Source: Bullera alba
Taxonomy: Eukaryota; Basidiomycota; Tremellomycetes; Tremellales; Bulleraceae
Length of the DNA: 64,000 nt
Assembly: GCA_001600095.1 (NCBI GenBank)
Contig: BCIX01000002.1
Location: 992,001 to 1,056,000, forward strand
Direction of reading: 5' to 3'
The translations under genes and the position numbers were made by a program. Below the pieces are notes generated by a model that had not been told where the DNA came from, made no database searches, and saw only the letters and a list, made by a program, of their open reading frames with translations. Below, piece by piece: positions 22,783 through 35,640 of the stretch. Position 1 is the stretch's first letter, and every line of letters begins with the position of its first letter.

Positions 22783-25700
22783 CTACCCAAAGCTCCTCAG
22801 CTCGATCACCTTCTTCTCTGCACTGGCAGCTGGACCACCAGACGCTTGGCTCTGCCTCGCGCCGACTGCCTCTCTGACAGCTTTCTCCAGCCTACCCCGT
22901 TCTTCCGGATCCATCAATTGAGTCGCATCCTTGAAAGCCCCCGGAGCGGATTGAGCCAGACCCAAGAGCGTCGTTGTTGCTATTAGATGGATGGGACTAG
23001 CGCCGCTGTCGCCCGTGTCGAGGAGTAGACACAATGTTGGCAGGAGGACACCGTAGCCTCGTGCCTTGACATTGTCGGGGAGACCGCTTGTCCAACCGAC
23101 CAACCCCCTGACGACTTGCTTGACACCTTCGACATTGGACAGATCGCCAGTCGAGGCCGATGCCACGGTCTCCGCCACAAACGTGATCAAAGGGGTCAAG
23201 AGGTGCAGAGCGGCGTGTTGCAGTATTGGTGAGGGAACGGGCGTGGTCGAGCTCGACGACGGCATCGTCCGGAGCGAGGCTTGAAGTAGGGTCGTAGCGC
23301 AGTGGATTGCTGTCATGCCGAGCTCTGGGCGTTCGTTGCTCGTCGATAGGTTTTGACCGATCGCATAGCAAATCTCTTCGACGACCACTTTGCTTACTTT
23401 GAGCGAAGGCGGTAGCGAGGTCAGGACGAGCGTAATGGCGAGGAGGTTGTTCTTGATCTTGACATTTGCCACGGAAGTGACTCGAGTCCTAAGAGATTAG
23501 CTCATGCCTCTAATCGATGCTCACCTCATGTCGTCGATGTGCTGCAGACATGTCGACAGCAAGCCATGGATCACCTTGTCGCCCTCGGCAATGCCCATTC
23601 CGGGAACTTGCGCGGTGGGGCCCAGAATCTGACTGACGATGAGCTTCAAGATCGGCAGCATCGATCCCGCATAGTCCATGTTGGGCGTCTCGTCCGCGAG
23701 GAGATCGTTGAAAAGGTGTACAGCGACAGCGAGGAGGTCGGCCCGTTGAGTTGGCTCGATGCTTTCGACGATATTGACATAGGCCGTAAAGGCGACGCTT
23801 AGCATGTTGATCCGATCAGCGAGCGTGTCCTGGTGCGAGAAATTTGACGGGCTTTCTCTGGCCGGGATGGCGGAGCGAAGAGTGTATGTGATGATGGCCA
23901 GCGCTCGACGAGTTTGTGCAGCGTCATAGCTGGATGTCAGCACATGTAACAAAGCTTCACTCACCTCTGGACTCCGCTTCGGCTGGCAACAAACACCCTC
24001 ATCACCTCGCACATCTCGCTTCGGATACTGGCGCTCGAACCCATTCCGATTCTGTAGCATATCGTGCACAGCTCGTCAAAGAAGGCACCTTCAAAGACGC
24101 TGCCCGACATTTGCGGCTTGACCAAGCTTCGCATGGCCTTGAGGGACGTTTGAGCGAGGGCAGAGGCCGAAGCGTCTCCCAGCGACTTGACCAAGGACTC
24201 GAAAGCTAATCCGTAGACAATGTAGAAATTGGCGACGGGCTGTGGCCGGATTGGCGGCGTGGAAGCACCTTGCGCTGGCGAGGAGAATGACTGGCCGTCC
24301 ATGGCTCCGATCGCGAACGAATCTGATGCAGAGAGTGACATGGCCGTGGCGTCGAGAAGCTTTGAGACGGATTGCTCGTAGTACTAGACCAGTCAGCAGT
24401 GTCCTCACGCGATCAACTCACAGGCAACAAGACGTCTCGCCCGGCGCCATTGTTCAGATCCAAACCTGGCCCTGCGCCCATCTCTGGATCTGTGCGTAGC
24501 TGGGCATAGTCTCGTAATGCTCCGATCCAGAAAGGACCCAGTAGCCATCGATATGGTTTGATCACCTCGACAAGGTATGCTTGTCGTATCGACGCGACTT
24601 GAAGTTCTGCCCAAGCTGCCAATACCGAGACTTTTAACATGATTGCCGCGTTTGCCGACAAATCCTCGACATCGCCCAGAGCGACCATGTTACCGTCTAT
24701 CCATTAGCGCAATCTCGCGGAATAAACTCACCTCTACATTGCTCCAAGGCCCCAGTGAGCAGTTTCAAGATCCTGCCCATCCTGCCGACCTCTTTCACGA
24801 CGCCACTGCCAACAAACGCGGCGCAGACTTGTACAGCGTACGCGAGGACCTCTGGCGCAGAGTCGGATCCAAAGGATGGTGTGAGGGCAGCTGCGATTGG
24901 AGCTTGATGCTGTTCGAGCAGAAGCGATCCTTCAAAGTCTGGGTCGGCAGAGGAAGAGAATCGCTAAGATTGAGCGGTCGTCCTAATACTTGTTACTCAC
25001 CTCGATGACATCTCGTAGGATGACCAAGCCTTGAAGTCTCACTTCCATCACCTGAGCCGCGCTAGCGGAGAAGGCCATGCGGATCAAGTCGGCCACCCGA
25101 GAGAAGAGCATTTGTCTGGTGTTTAAACCCAGGCGACGAGCCAGGAGCGGGTCAAAGTGCTCCGCCTTGCCTCCATCTGCAACCGCAATGACGATATTGT
25201 GGAGACATGTAAGAGCGAACAGTTGTGTCCTCCATCTTGACGAGAGTGCGTTGGAAGCGGAGGAAATGTCCGCACCCAATGATTCACCCTCGTCGTCGAT
25301 GAAACCTCCAGTTGGCTTTGCCTTTGGAGCGCTAGCTCGAGCGGAAGCAGCTGTACGTGTCATGATGCGCTGACACAGGTCGATCCATCCTGAAGGCAAG
25401 GCCGAAGCGGTCTGTTGGAGCCACGAGGTGATCACATTTCGGACGCCTTCCAAACTTGGGTCGTCGTCGAGTAGACCAAAGAGATCCTCCACCAATTGGT
25501 TTCCTCCTAGTTTGGAAATGAGAATGGCGTCGCGCTGGACGATCTGGTACAAGGCGGTGATGGCAGCGACTTTGAGTGGCCGCCGTGACGAGGCAAGGTG
25601 GATGCGGAAAGTCTGGAGCAACTTTGGAACGTCGACTTCGGCGGGGGCGAACATGAGGAATTGCTGAACGCACTTGATCGCCTCGACGGCCAACCCTTCG

Positions 25701-28700
25701 TCTGTCTCTTCGCCAAACTCGTGTACGAGAAGGAAGACTAAGCTCCGCACTCTTCCTGGCTCTTGCAATTCTGGACCGAGGACGCCAATGAGGGCGTGTA
25801 GGACTCGGCAGATTGTCTGATAGGCGGGAAGGTCGCCTCGCAAGTTGACACTGCCGAGTGATCCGCCATCTGGCTCGTGCGTTTCCAAGAGGTAGATGTT
25901 TGACAGCATACCGAGAGTCGTTTGGACAAACGGCGAGTACGACAAATTGGCTGCGTTGACAACCTGAGCCAATGCTGACATGGCAAAGAAGTGTACCACG
26001 GGATGAGGATCCGTTGCTAGCGACATGAGAATGTTGACAATCGTTTTCAGGATGGGACCTCCGGCTAGACCTCCGACATTGCTGTAGATTGCACCAAAGG
26101 CCAGAGCGCATCCCGCTCGACTTTCCGGTACTCGATTGTTGACGACCTGATCCACCAGCCACTGGATTTGAGACGAGAGGTATGCACTACCGGCAAGTGC
26201 GCTCAACGAGCCCATGCACTCGGCAGCGGCTTGCCTGATACTTGGGTTGGCGTCTAAAACGGCGTCCTACTGGATCAGCGCGATCACACACAAGACTCAC
26301 CTGTAGAAGGGACTTGATCATATCTCCAACTTGCTGACTGCCCAAACCTTTTCGGGCTTTGGCTCCGACTTGCTCAGCATTGAGCAACGAACGCCGAAGG
26401 GCTGCCAGAGTGTTTATGAGAACAGCTTGCCGTCTGCCTGGATTCTTTTCCAGTTTGCCAGACCGCGTATGACTCGATAAAGTCCCTAAAGATTGGATCA
26501 ATCCTTCGGGACTCTGATGGGTAAACAGGGCGGCGAAGAGCTCGACACCGGCATCGATGACGCCTGTCTGCGGTGGCGGCGGACGGACAGATGTACATGT
26601 CGACGAGAGCAGGAGTAAGAAGTCGTGCTCGAGCGAGCCGCCGATCGGATGTGATAGCTAGGCGTCAGCCATCGTCGATGACATTTACTCACCTGCGATT
26701 CGATCGACATTTCTATCCTATCTCGATTCAAGAATGCCTCTTCTGTATCGACCCCTCCATTCCCCTCTCTCGCTCCTAGGAGGCTAGTCACGCCGAAGGC
26801 ATAGCCATCGGTGGACTGCCAGACGTTGGTGAACTGCCCCGCTTGAGCAGCTATGGCAGCTTGCGCCCCGGACCCCGAGTAGTTTTCCGGATCGGCAAAC
26901 ACCGTAATGGCAGCTTGTAGCAACGCAGGCTGCATCGACTCTGTTGCGGAAGATGGTCCGAGAGCAGTAAAGCATTGTAAGACTCGGCGACGCAAGTTCG
27001 CTTCACGCTCGACCAGTGACGGCCTGGCTGTGAACAAAGGCGACACGCTTCCATTCGGATTGGCGGCTTGCTCACGTAGCGCCTCCGCATAGGCCGTTGC
27101 AAAGCCATTGACAAAGTTGAGCGAATTGGTGAACAGCGTGGCGAGCCGTCGAGCGACGTCGATGTTGACCAAAGAGCTGTTGTGACAAAGGAAGTTGAGC
27201 ACAGCAGCCAGGGCACATTCCCGGACCAATAGTAGGAAGCTCCATTCAGCCTCGCCTCGCTCGCCTACCGAAGTGTCCTTGCTCGTCGGCTTGGGCAGGG
27301 CATTTCGCCAAAGCACCAGTAGTTGGGGCAGGTGTTGCTTGACCAAACCCTGACCGAGGCTCATCAGGGCAGCAATAAGATACCAGGCCACCTGAACCTC
27401 CACCGTGGCCGCCGACACGTCGTGCTCTCCAGCCTTCTTCAGAAGCGATACAGCCAAATCGAAGACTTTCGACGAAATGTCGTGGGAAATGTAGAGGGGT
27501 CGAGCAGAGCTCGAGGCAATGAGCCCTGAAAGAGCGAATGCCCTACCGATGACTCGATCTGGGAGCTCCTTGGCAGCTGTAGGAGTGCCAATCATGCCGA
27601 GATCCTTGGTTATGTCGGCGAGCAGAATGTCGAGTAGACGAGGTAGTTGATTTGGGTTGAGGGTGCAAAAGCGGCGGATGGCGAAGGATGCGGCGAGGCG
27701 GGTAGAATACGAGTCGTGCGATAACAGTCGGGCCAGAGGCTCGGCCATCAATTCGATGATTGACGCCGGAGCGTTGCCGAGCTGATCCAAAAGACCACTG
27801 ATCTCGTGCAGGGCAACGATCAAGACGTTTTTGTTCGTCGTCGTCTGCCCGGATAGACTCTGGGGTGACCACTTTTTGATGTACGAATTTGTCCATTCCC
27901 TCAAAGCCATCACCTGTCCACCTTCCGACAACAGTCTGACGCCGATGAGATCTCGAAGCAGTATACCGACCGCTTCCCGCGTGGTGAGGATCTCGAATCG
28001 ATTGCTTTGCGAGCGTTGAGGCATGACGATCTCGTGCATGAGGTGTTTGACAATGTCGGCGTAATGCGACTCGACGTAACTCGCGCCAAGGGCGGTGAAG
28101 AGTGTGGCGTAGACGTCGATGAGAGCGTTTCGGAGCTTTCGAGGGGAGCCAGCGCGATTGTACGTTGCTGAAAGGACTTTGAGCATCTCTGAAGGGGTGT
28201 ATAGAGCTTTTCCCGCTTTATCCTCGGCGGCAGAGGTCATGACGTTGGGGTCGTTTGATTCGTCCTCGCCATCCTTCTTGACAACTTTCTTTGGATCAGG
28301 CAAAGGTACACCAGAGCCCGGCACTTGAGTCGCCGCAAGGAGATGGGCTATAAGCCGGCTCAGAGACCGTCGTGTGAGGTAGTCGGCAGTCTCGAGGCTC
28401 TTGAAGAGGAGTGGAGCGACAGAGTCCAGTGTTGATTGAAGGGGACAGGCGACTGTGAACATGTGCAAGGAGACAAATGTCTCGGCGCAAGCTCGCTGGA
28501 TGGGCAGTGCTCGGTCGGATAGTCCAGCCCGGAGAGTCTTGAGCAGATCCTTGACCAAAGCATCGGGAAGAGCCCTTCCTGCCGAGTGGAGTGATTTGCT
28601 GAAAGCTTGAAGAGCGTGTATGCGTAGCAGGACAGACTGGGAATGTCAGCTTGAAAAGCTAACTTCTACTCACAAGGTTGGTATTCCGCAACACTTTCAT

Positions 28701-29299
28701 CGAGGACGAGCAAATTTCCGCCATGAACGACATCATCTGCCATCAGCACAGTCCTCAAGACCGTCGACTCACATTCGCCCCTAGTTCCTTGATGATCTCA
28801 CCAATGCAAAACCAGCATGCACTAAAGGTCAACGCTGTCTACTCGATAAAACTCACACTCTGGTAACATTCTCTGTGGCACTCATGTTCTTGTTGCCCCC
28901 ATCTGCCACTGCTTTGACCAGCGCCTGAACGAAGTCAAACAAACTCCTGGATTCCACCTTCTTGTGTAGCTTGACCATGCATCTTGAGATGAGGTGTCTG
29001 ATCGGGCGACCAGGCTTGGGCAGCGTGGGCGAAGGCGTCGGTAGGAGGACCTTGAGGAAGAATGCATGTAGAGTTTGGAGGTTTTGGAGTAATGGTTCCT
29101 AGAGCTGATCAGTAGGATCCCAAGAGCTGTACGCACCTCCGGCAGGGTCTCTATGGCCAGCTCTGCATGTCGAAGCCAGTGCAGCAAGCTCAAGTCTGAG
29201 CCCTCGCCTGTGTAGCGGGCCTGATGGATCAGCTCGGTCCTGCGGATTTGCACTTACCTCGACGACTTTGAGGTCGTCTACGGTCGGCTCCGACGACAT
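22783..29299 (-). CDS. LAA1: LAA1/HEATR5-type giant HEAT-repeat protein
   Basis: A very large alpha-solenoid of roughly 1,900-2,000 residues. LAA1 (HEATR5 in animals) binds the AP-1 clathrin adaptor and helps its function at the trans-Golgi and endosomes. The start is the ATG at 29299 (MSSEPTVDDLKVVE). The largest exon block (about 26.5-28.56 kb) reads LVKDLLKTLRAGLSDRALPI, SLETADYLTRRSLSRLIAHL and LFTALGASYVESHYADIVKH, the conserved HEATR5 core, followed by many amphipathic HEAT helix pairs. A second large block (about 25.0-26.2 kb) contains DQVVNNRVPESRAGCALAFG and the C-terminal exon ends EKKVIELRSFG. About a dozen short introns interrupt it and I have not fixed every boundary. No enzymatic motif is present. 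It is divergent from eIF3f, sharing a 338-bp promoter. Confidence 0.88.
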
Positions 29300-29637
29300 T
29301 GTGAGTCGGTGGGTATGAGTATGTATGTTGCGGCAGATGACTATAGTTTGAGTCCACTGCTGTCTCTGGTTATAGCTGGACCGCTGGACATGGTGGACAT
29401 GGAGGATCGCGTCCTGCCTGATACTGTGCCACGTGGCCACAACATTGCAATTTCCAATTATCAGGGAGGGGAGAAAGAGTTCCAAACGTTTTGTTTCCCC
29501 GTCAAGTTCGCCGTGCAGCGATCTCCAACTCGCAACTTTGGTCAACGGAGGCGTACAGCTGTCAACCTCGCGAGCACCAAGACTACACAGAGTACGAGTA
29601 GTCAGTTGAGAGCATCCGAAATAACACGCCCGCCAAA
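29300..29637. promoter_or_regulatory. Bidirectional promoter LAA1 / eIF3f
   Basis: A 338-bp interval between divergent start codons. It includes a GAGTACGAGTAGTCAG stretch just upstream of the eIF3f start. No TATA box is evident, consistent with housekeeping expression. Confidence 0.5.
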
Positions 29638-30653
29638 ATGTCGCTCGAAGGCTCCACCTCTGCCATCCACCTCAACCTCCCTCCCACATCTTCGTCCCAA
29701 GCGTGAGTGACACACAATGAACAGCGCTGATGCTACTTAGCCGACATCCCTCGGCCATCAACGTCCACCCTTCGGTCCTCGCTTCGATCCTTACCCACCA
29801 CTCGAGAAGACCCGCCGAGTCGACGGCGCCGAGAGTGATTGGAACTCTGCTCGGTTCGAGATCTGCATCAGGACAGGAGATTGAAGTTAGGAGTTCATTC
29901 GCTGTCCCTCACTCCGAGGATGAGAACCAGATCGCGCTCGACATGCCATTCCACCAGGCCATGGTGGATTTGATCAACGAGACGGGCACAAAGGAGCAGA
30001 TTGTCGGATGGTGGGTTGACGGAACCGTCTGATGCCATACGCTAATAATCGGTAGGTACGCTACGCATCCCGATATCAACGCATACTCCGCTTTGATCCA
30101 AAACTACTTTACGAACAAGACTGCGCCTCTCCCCGCCATCCACTTGACCGTAGACACGCAGTTGACGGCCGAGGGTAAAGGACTGGGAATCAAGGGTTGG
30201 GCCTCTACCCAACTGGGACTGAACCCAAAGCCAGAGCACTGCGTGTTCTTGCCTGTACCAGTCCAGCTCAAGTTTGCCGAGTCGGAACGTGCTGCTCGTG
30301 AGTACTAGGATACGGCCTATGCTGATACTGCAGTCGACATGCTCACTACGAAACCCAACCCATCGCCATCGCAACCTCCTCTGCCCACGCTCGCGTCCTC
30401 GCTCAACGAGCTATCCGCTCTGATCGACCAGTGCCTCTCGTATGTCAAGGATGTCAATGCCGGTTCAAAGCAGGGAGATGTCGAGGTCGGACGGTACCTG
30501 CTGGAAGGACTGGGCAGGTGGTCTGGATCGGAGAACGAGCAGGGAGGAGTCAAAGCTGGTCTGCAGGACTCTCTCACCGTTTCGTACCTGTCGAACTTGA
30601 TCAGAAGTCAGGTCGAGCTGAGCGGACGACTTGGTCTCGTTCAGCAGCAGTAA
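29638..30653 (+). CDS. TIF35-like (eIF3f): Translation initiation factor eIF3 subunit f
   Basis: Subunit f of the eIF3 complex, which scaffolds the 43S preinitiation complex. Exons: 29638-29702, 29741-30010, 30056-30297 and 30334-30653. After MSLEGSTSAIHLNLP comes an MPN domain starting RHPSAINVHPSVLASILTHH, with VIGTLLGSRSASGQEIEVRS and FHQAMVDLINETGTKEQIVG. The position equivalent to the JAMM zinc site reads WYATHPDINAYSALI, with HPD where active isopeptidases have HxH, so this is a non-catalytic MPN domain as expected for eIF3f. The C-terminal part has LSALIDQCLSYVKDVNAG and ends GRLGLVQQQ. The stop lies 38 bp from the POL1 stop on the other strand. The symbol field gives the subunit name only as orientation; budding yeast lacks a true eIF3f. 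Confidence 0.92.
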
Positions 30654-30691
30654 GCCATATGCATACAGTACCGGATCCCAATACAAAGATT

Positions 30692-33600
30692 CTAAATCCT
30701 GATCTTCTCCATGAACCCGAACAATCCTTTCATGTCGACGTATCGCCTGCCATTGCGGTCGAGGTATTTGTCGGCCACTGCGGCGAGTTGGTTCAGCGTG
30801 CTTTGGTTTGCAATCGCCAATGCCCTCTTCTCCTCTAGACACGTCAGCGACGTCCAAACATGGCTAACCCACCGAATCGACCGGTACCCCGAACCGCGGA
30901 CAACGCTCGCTCGGTGTCGAAAAGCGACTGAAAGTACAGCAACTGATTGTACAGCATCGAATCCGAATACTACTTGTCAGCTCCGCCCCCATTATACAAC
31001 CCACCTCTAGTTTGACTGTGCCCTTGCAACCCTCTCTCACCATACCCAAGCAGCGGCGACCATACACGCTCATCATGCGTGTTCTGGCCGCACAGCCTTC
31101 GCCATCGCATACCGTCCAGCCGAGGTAGTATTTGGATACGTGCGCTCGGATCTGGTTTTCCAGCTGTACCGCAATGCTCGCCGGATGTATCGTTTGCGAA
31201 CAAGCAGGGCAGATGATTCCCGAAACTTGGATCATGTTGGCCTGAAAAGTCAGCGCAATCCTCCATGCTCACTCACAGAGTCCTCAGCCAAGCCATCAAA
31301 GTTGAAGCTGCTTTCGCATCCAGCACACCGGACGACCAACGGACTGGCGTCTTTGAACCGGTCTTTATCCGAAATCTGGCTTTCAAACGTGAAAAACTCC
31401 TTCTCTGCCACATCGCCAGACTGGGTGGAATATCGCGATGGGTCGAGCCCTAGACATTCTGCCAGACGAGCTCGATCCGTGCCCTCTATGGACTCGCACA
31501 GTCGCAGAATGGGCTGTAGTATCTGAGAGTCGAGGTAAAAGTCGTAGTCTGAGGTCAGCGGTGTACACCCGTGGAACTTACCTATTCTCAGCTCTGAGCC
31601 TTGTCGTCTCAGGTCGTCCGGGTGGAAGGCTCGGTCGGCTTGAGCCGTCTTTGCGCTCTTGCCATCGTCGCCGAGGCACATGATGTACGGTATGACATCG
31701 TGTGCTCGTACAGCCACTCCTTTGGCCTTCATCCTTAGAGCCACTTGGACGTGCGGCTGCGACTTTTTGTCCGGGTAGTCTTCTGGGTTCTTTCCCAGTC
31801 GCTTGAAGATGATAAAGTCGTCCAGCGGGACAGTGCCATTACGCACAGTTTCGCCAAGGGAGGTGAGAAGGTCGTGGATCTTTTGGATGGCGACTTCGGT
31901 GGCCTCTCCGGAGAGAACCTCCTTCAGAACAGCACTAACAGTCAGCGAGGCCTCACTTGGTCACTCACCTAGACGAATCTTTGGAGATTTTGGAAAACTC
32001 TCTCCTCTTCATATCGAGACCCTTGACCTCGGTCGTCTTGCCTCCCGACTCGTCAATCTTGACAGCGGCATACTTTTTCTTGTTCAGCAACAAGATTCGC
32101 TCGAAGACCGCATCGAGGTCGATCTCGAGCAGCTTGTATCGCTCATTGACCAGTTTCTTGAACTCGTTGGCGATCTTGAGTGCCTCGGGATATGTCGTGA
32201 CGTTGGAGTTGACAAACACAGAATCGGTATCTCCATACACCACATCCAAGGAGAGCGACTCTGCCAGTTCTCGGGTATGCGTCAGAATCTCTCTACCCTT
32301 GAACGTGGTCAGGGCGGCGAGTGGTCGGGAGGAGAATCGGGAACCGGCGAAACCTAGACAACCGTACATCGAGTTGGCGGTGAGTTTGAGCGCTTGTTGT
32401 CGGATATCGTACTGGGCGGTCAGCGGATTCAGAGGGTGTAGCTCACCTGTTGCATTTGCGCCGGCGTCGTCGATCTATCCTTCATCAGGCCCTTGACTTG
32501 TTTTCGACGACCAACAAGATTGGCGATAATCTTTGGCAGGACGCCTTGTGCGACGTCGCTTCCAGGAACATCGGGTATCTTGTCCTCTTCCTCGACCTAA
32601 TTTGTCAGCTTTGAAGACTTGTCAAACTCACAGTCTCGTTGCCCCTCTCTACAGTGGTAAAGTCGATATTGTACTCTTGGATGATACTCGGGTAAAGCGA
32701 GTTGAAGTCCATCACCATGATGTACGTATCCCAGAGACCTCTCTTCGGCTCGAACACCAGACCTCCGGCGTACTGTGCCTTTCCTCGCTTGGCCACTGGC
32801 GCTTCCTCGTCGTCTTCGCCTCTTGACTTTTTGAATGAGGTGAAGACTTTGTCGGGGCAGACGTATTTCATCCGGTGAAACTCGTGAAGCAGGATGAACT
32901 CGTTTCGGACCGCACGACCACCATTGAGTGTGAGACTCCAAGAGTTTCCGGCGAGATTGGTGAGTTGTTTGGTCAGAGGCAACATTTGCACCTTGGAAGC
33001 AATAGCCATTTGAAAATACGAGTCCACCTCACAAAGCCTGATGAACTTGATGAGTTTGTCGGGGTTGGACAGCGTGTGGTCAAAGTAGGAATGCGTGTCT
33101 TCCGGATCGATATCCTCTCTCTGGACCTGGAGGTGGGTTGCGCACATTTCCGTAAGAGACCAAGTCGTCGAGCTGATCATGCCCTAAAAGTCAGCGCTGA
33201 AGAAGTATAAGACTCACCTTTGCTGCATCCGAAGAGAGATCCGCAATCAGACGACCAGTCATCAATCGCGCATTGCTGCCCGCTTTGGAAATGTTGAATT
33301 GCCTTCGCCTGAATCGACCGATTCTAGACCAGTGATCCGCCTTGAGCTCCTTCATGCGGTATAACAACGCCTCGAAAGTGTTGCCGAGAAAGTTGTGCCC
33401 GACGACCACATCCGGGTCGTGCCGCTGAATCGTGGCGAGCAACGAGTTGAGCAGCGCTCTTTCCGCTTTGACTGTCTGGAAGGGTGAACGCTCCGTCTTT
33501 GCCCTCGCTTCAAGGTTGGGTGGAAACTTTTCAATAGGCCTGATGATCGTGCTGAGCTGCGAGGGTTGTCGATCGGGGGGAGTAGGATCGTCGATGTTGC

Positions 33601-35449
33601 CTAATGTCAGCCCAGAAACCTGATTGAACTTACATCCTTCCCAAGTCCTTGTCGTGGCGCAGAGAATCTCCGTCTTGTTTTCCCGATGGTTGACGATCGT
33701 GCGGAGGGAGATGCTCATGATGGTGAAAGGTGGAGTGTCTTTGAAGGCCGGATTGTCTGTCTCGGCAAGTACATTGACGTTTTTCGGGTCGTTGACGCTG
33801 AATTCAATCTTGCACCATGTGGTCTAGGTGTCAGCAATGTCTCGACTGCGATACTCACAGACTTGGTGCTCAGCGTGGCAGACTTGACATCTAGCCAGCA
33901 TGGACCCATGATCTTCCGCTTCACCGCCAACAGTTCAAATGCCGAGGTGTTGGTCCCGAAGACATGGCTGAATGTGGCCCCGGTAGTGCCCATGGGTATC
34001 TCGGGTTCTGCTATCAGCGCCGTCCGCATCTGGCTACTCACGATCAAACCCGTACACCACCTTCATCCACTCTGATTTCCCCTTCTCCACGGTGTTGTCC
34101 TCAAAGGCATAGTTTCGATCGACGAATCTCGACGCCCACTTTTCGATCCCTGCTTTCTGCCTGATCCTGTCAAAGTCTTGATGGACATCGGTACGGGTCA
34201 CTTCGAGATCGGTCTCGACACCGCCGGCTGACGTTAGCGAGGTTACAATGGCGAAGACTCACAGAAACGCTTGGGTCTAGGCTTGACGTAAAGATTTCGC
34301 TCAATCCCGCTGATGCTCAGACAAGCGCTGACGTATCGCCCAGACTTTCGATCCAGCACCTTGCCAATGAGGTGGATCACACCATCCTGCTCCATGAAGT
34401 CGAGGAAGAAGATTCTTAAGTTGCCATCCTCCTCGAGAACGTTTTCCGCTTTCACCGTACCAGTTGACGCCTTGACTTCATCGAGCTCTGATTCCTTGGG
34501 TGCTAAGGTCTCCTGGATCGTGGACCAATGCGCAGCGGTCGGAGGTGATTTGACGATTGGCTTTTCATTCTTGACTGCCACTTCCGGTTTGGCAACTTCC
34601 GTCTTGTGCTTGACAGAAGATGAGTTGTTGACACGTCTTTGATTGGCGTTGACACGGGTCGAGTTGGCCAAGGGCTTGCCTTTGATCTTGATCTCGTCGT
34701 CATCGTCCGGTTCAGGTTTGACCTCGACCTCTACATCCGACGACATGTCGATATCGGGGACGACGGTAAGGTCGGACACTCTGGGCTTTTTCCCTCCCCA
34801 GTCATCTTCCTCCTCGCCGTATCGCTTGCGATGTCCGCTAAAGAAGCTCGAGTCAGAGCTCGGCTCGACGGGCTCGGAGCTGGGCATCTCGACTGGTGAC
34901 GACTTGCGCTTTCGACTTGGCTCCTCGGTCACGGATGAGAGAAGGGACGCCATAAAGTCATCTTCCTGAACCGCCGATGGTGCTGGCCGATACGTCGATG
35001 ACGATGCCGCAGGTCGGGCATAGTCCTGGAAAGAGGACTTTGCTTTGGGCTTTGGATCCGCCTTGGCCTTGGCCTTTGCTTTTGAGCGTCTGAGTTTACG
35101 TGCTAAGTCATCAGCTCGTGCTCAAAATACAAACCCACCTCTTCGCAGAGCCTCGTCCTCGCCTTCAAAATCGTCTTCGTCTTCCGACTCGTCTTCTTCC
35201 TCCTTATCCCAGTCTTCCATGCCATTATCCACATAGTCGCCATTGTCGTCGTCTTCTATAAAGTCGTCTTGATCCTGACGCGACCCGACGATGGCGCGAT
35301 ATTGTTCATCGGTGACTTGGTCATAGATTTCGGATTCTTGTGGCTAAACTGTCAGCTTCTTCGTGGACTTTACTCACTTTCCACTGTGACAGACGACCGC
35401 CCTTTGCTCTGGCCTCTCTCAGCGCAGCAAATTTATCCGACTTGGACAT
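30692..35449 (-). CDS. POL1: DNA polymerase alpha catalytic subunit
   Basis: Catalytic subunit of polymerase alpha-primase, which extends RNA primers at origins and on the lagging strand; about 1,450 residues. The start [18 protein letters not shown] and the following [18 protein letters not shown] match the conserved N-terminus that binds replisome partners. Then come a long acidic linker, an inactive exonuclease-like region ([12 protein letters not shown]), polymerase motif [17 protein letters not shown] (about 32690-32720), motif B (exon containing [10 protein letters not shown]), motif [11 protein letters not shown] (about 32225-32250), and two Cys pairs and CysB at the C-terminus ([33 protein letters not shown]). 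It ends [16 protein letters not shown]. Around nine short introns are present. A GACGCGTC box lies about 75 bp upstream of the start. All catalytic aspartates are intact. Confidence 0.95.
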
Positions 35450-35520
35450 GGTGCTCTGAGCTCTGAGGTGAATGTAGTCAAGAAGAGGAGAACATGAGGA
35501 CTTCGAAAGCTGGTCGCGTC

Positions 35521-35528
35521 GACGCGTC
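35521..35528. promoter_or_regulatory. MluI cell-cycle box (MCB) upstream of POL1
   Basis: The palindrome GACGCGTC, core ACGCGT at 35522-35527, lies 73-78 bp upstream of the POL1 start codon, next to a second CGCG (GTCGCGTC at 35513-35520). In budding and fission yeast MCB sites bind MBF and give G1/S expression of POL1 and other replication genes. Function here is inferred. Confidence 0.6.
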
Positions 35529-35640
35529 TAAATTTAATTCCGCAAGTTCGCGAATGGCACGACCAAGACACAGTGCTCCTACAGTGTGCGTGCAGTGTGC
35601 TGTCGAATGGTATCTCGTTCATTATAAGCTACAAGTGGAT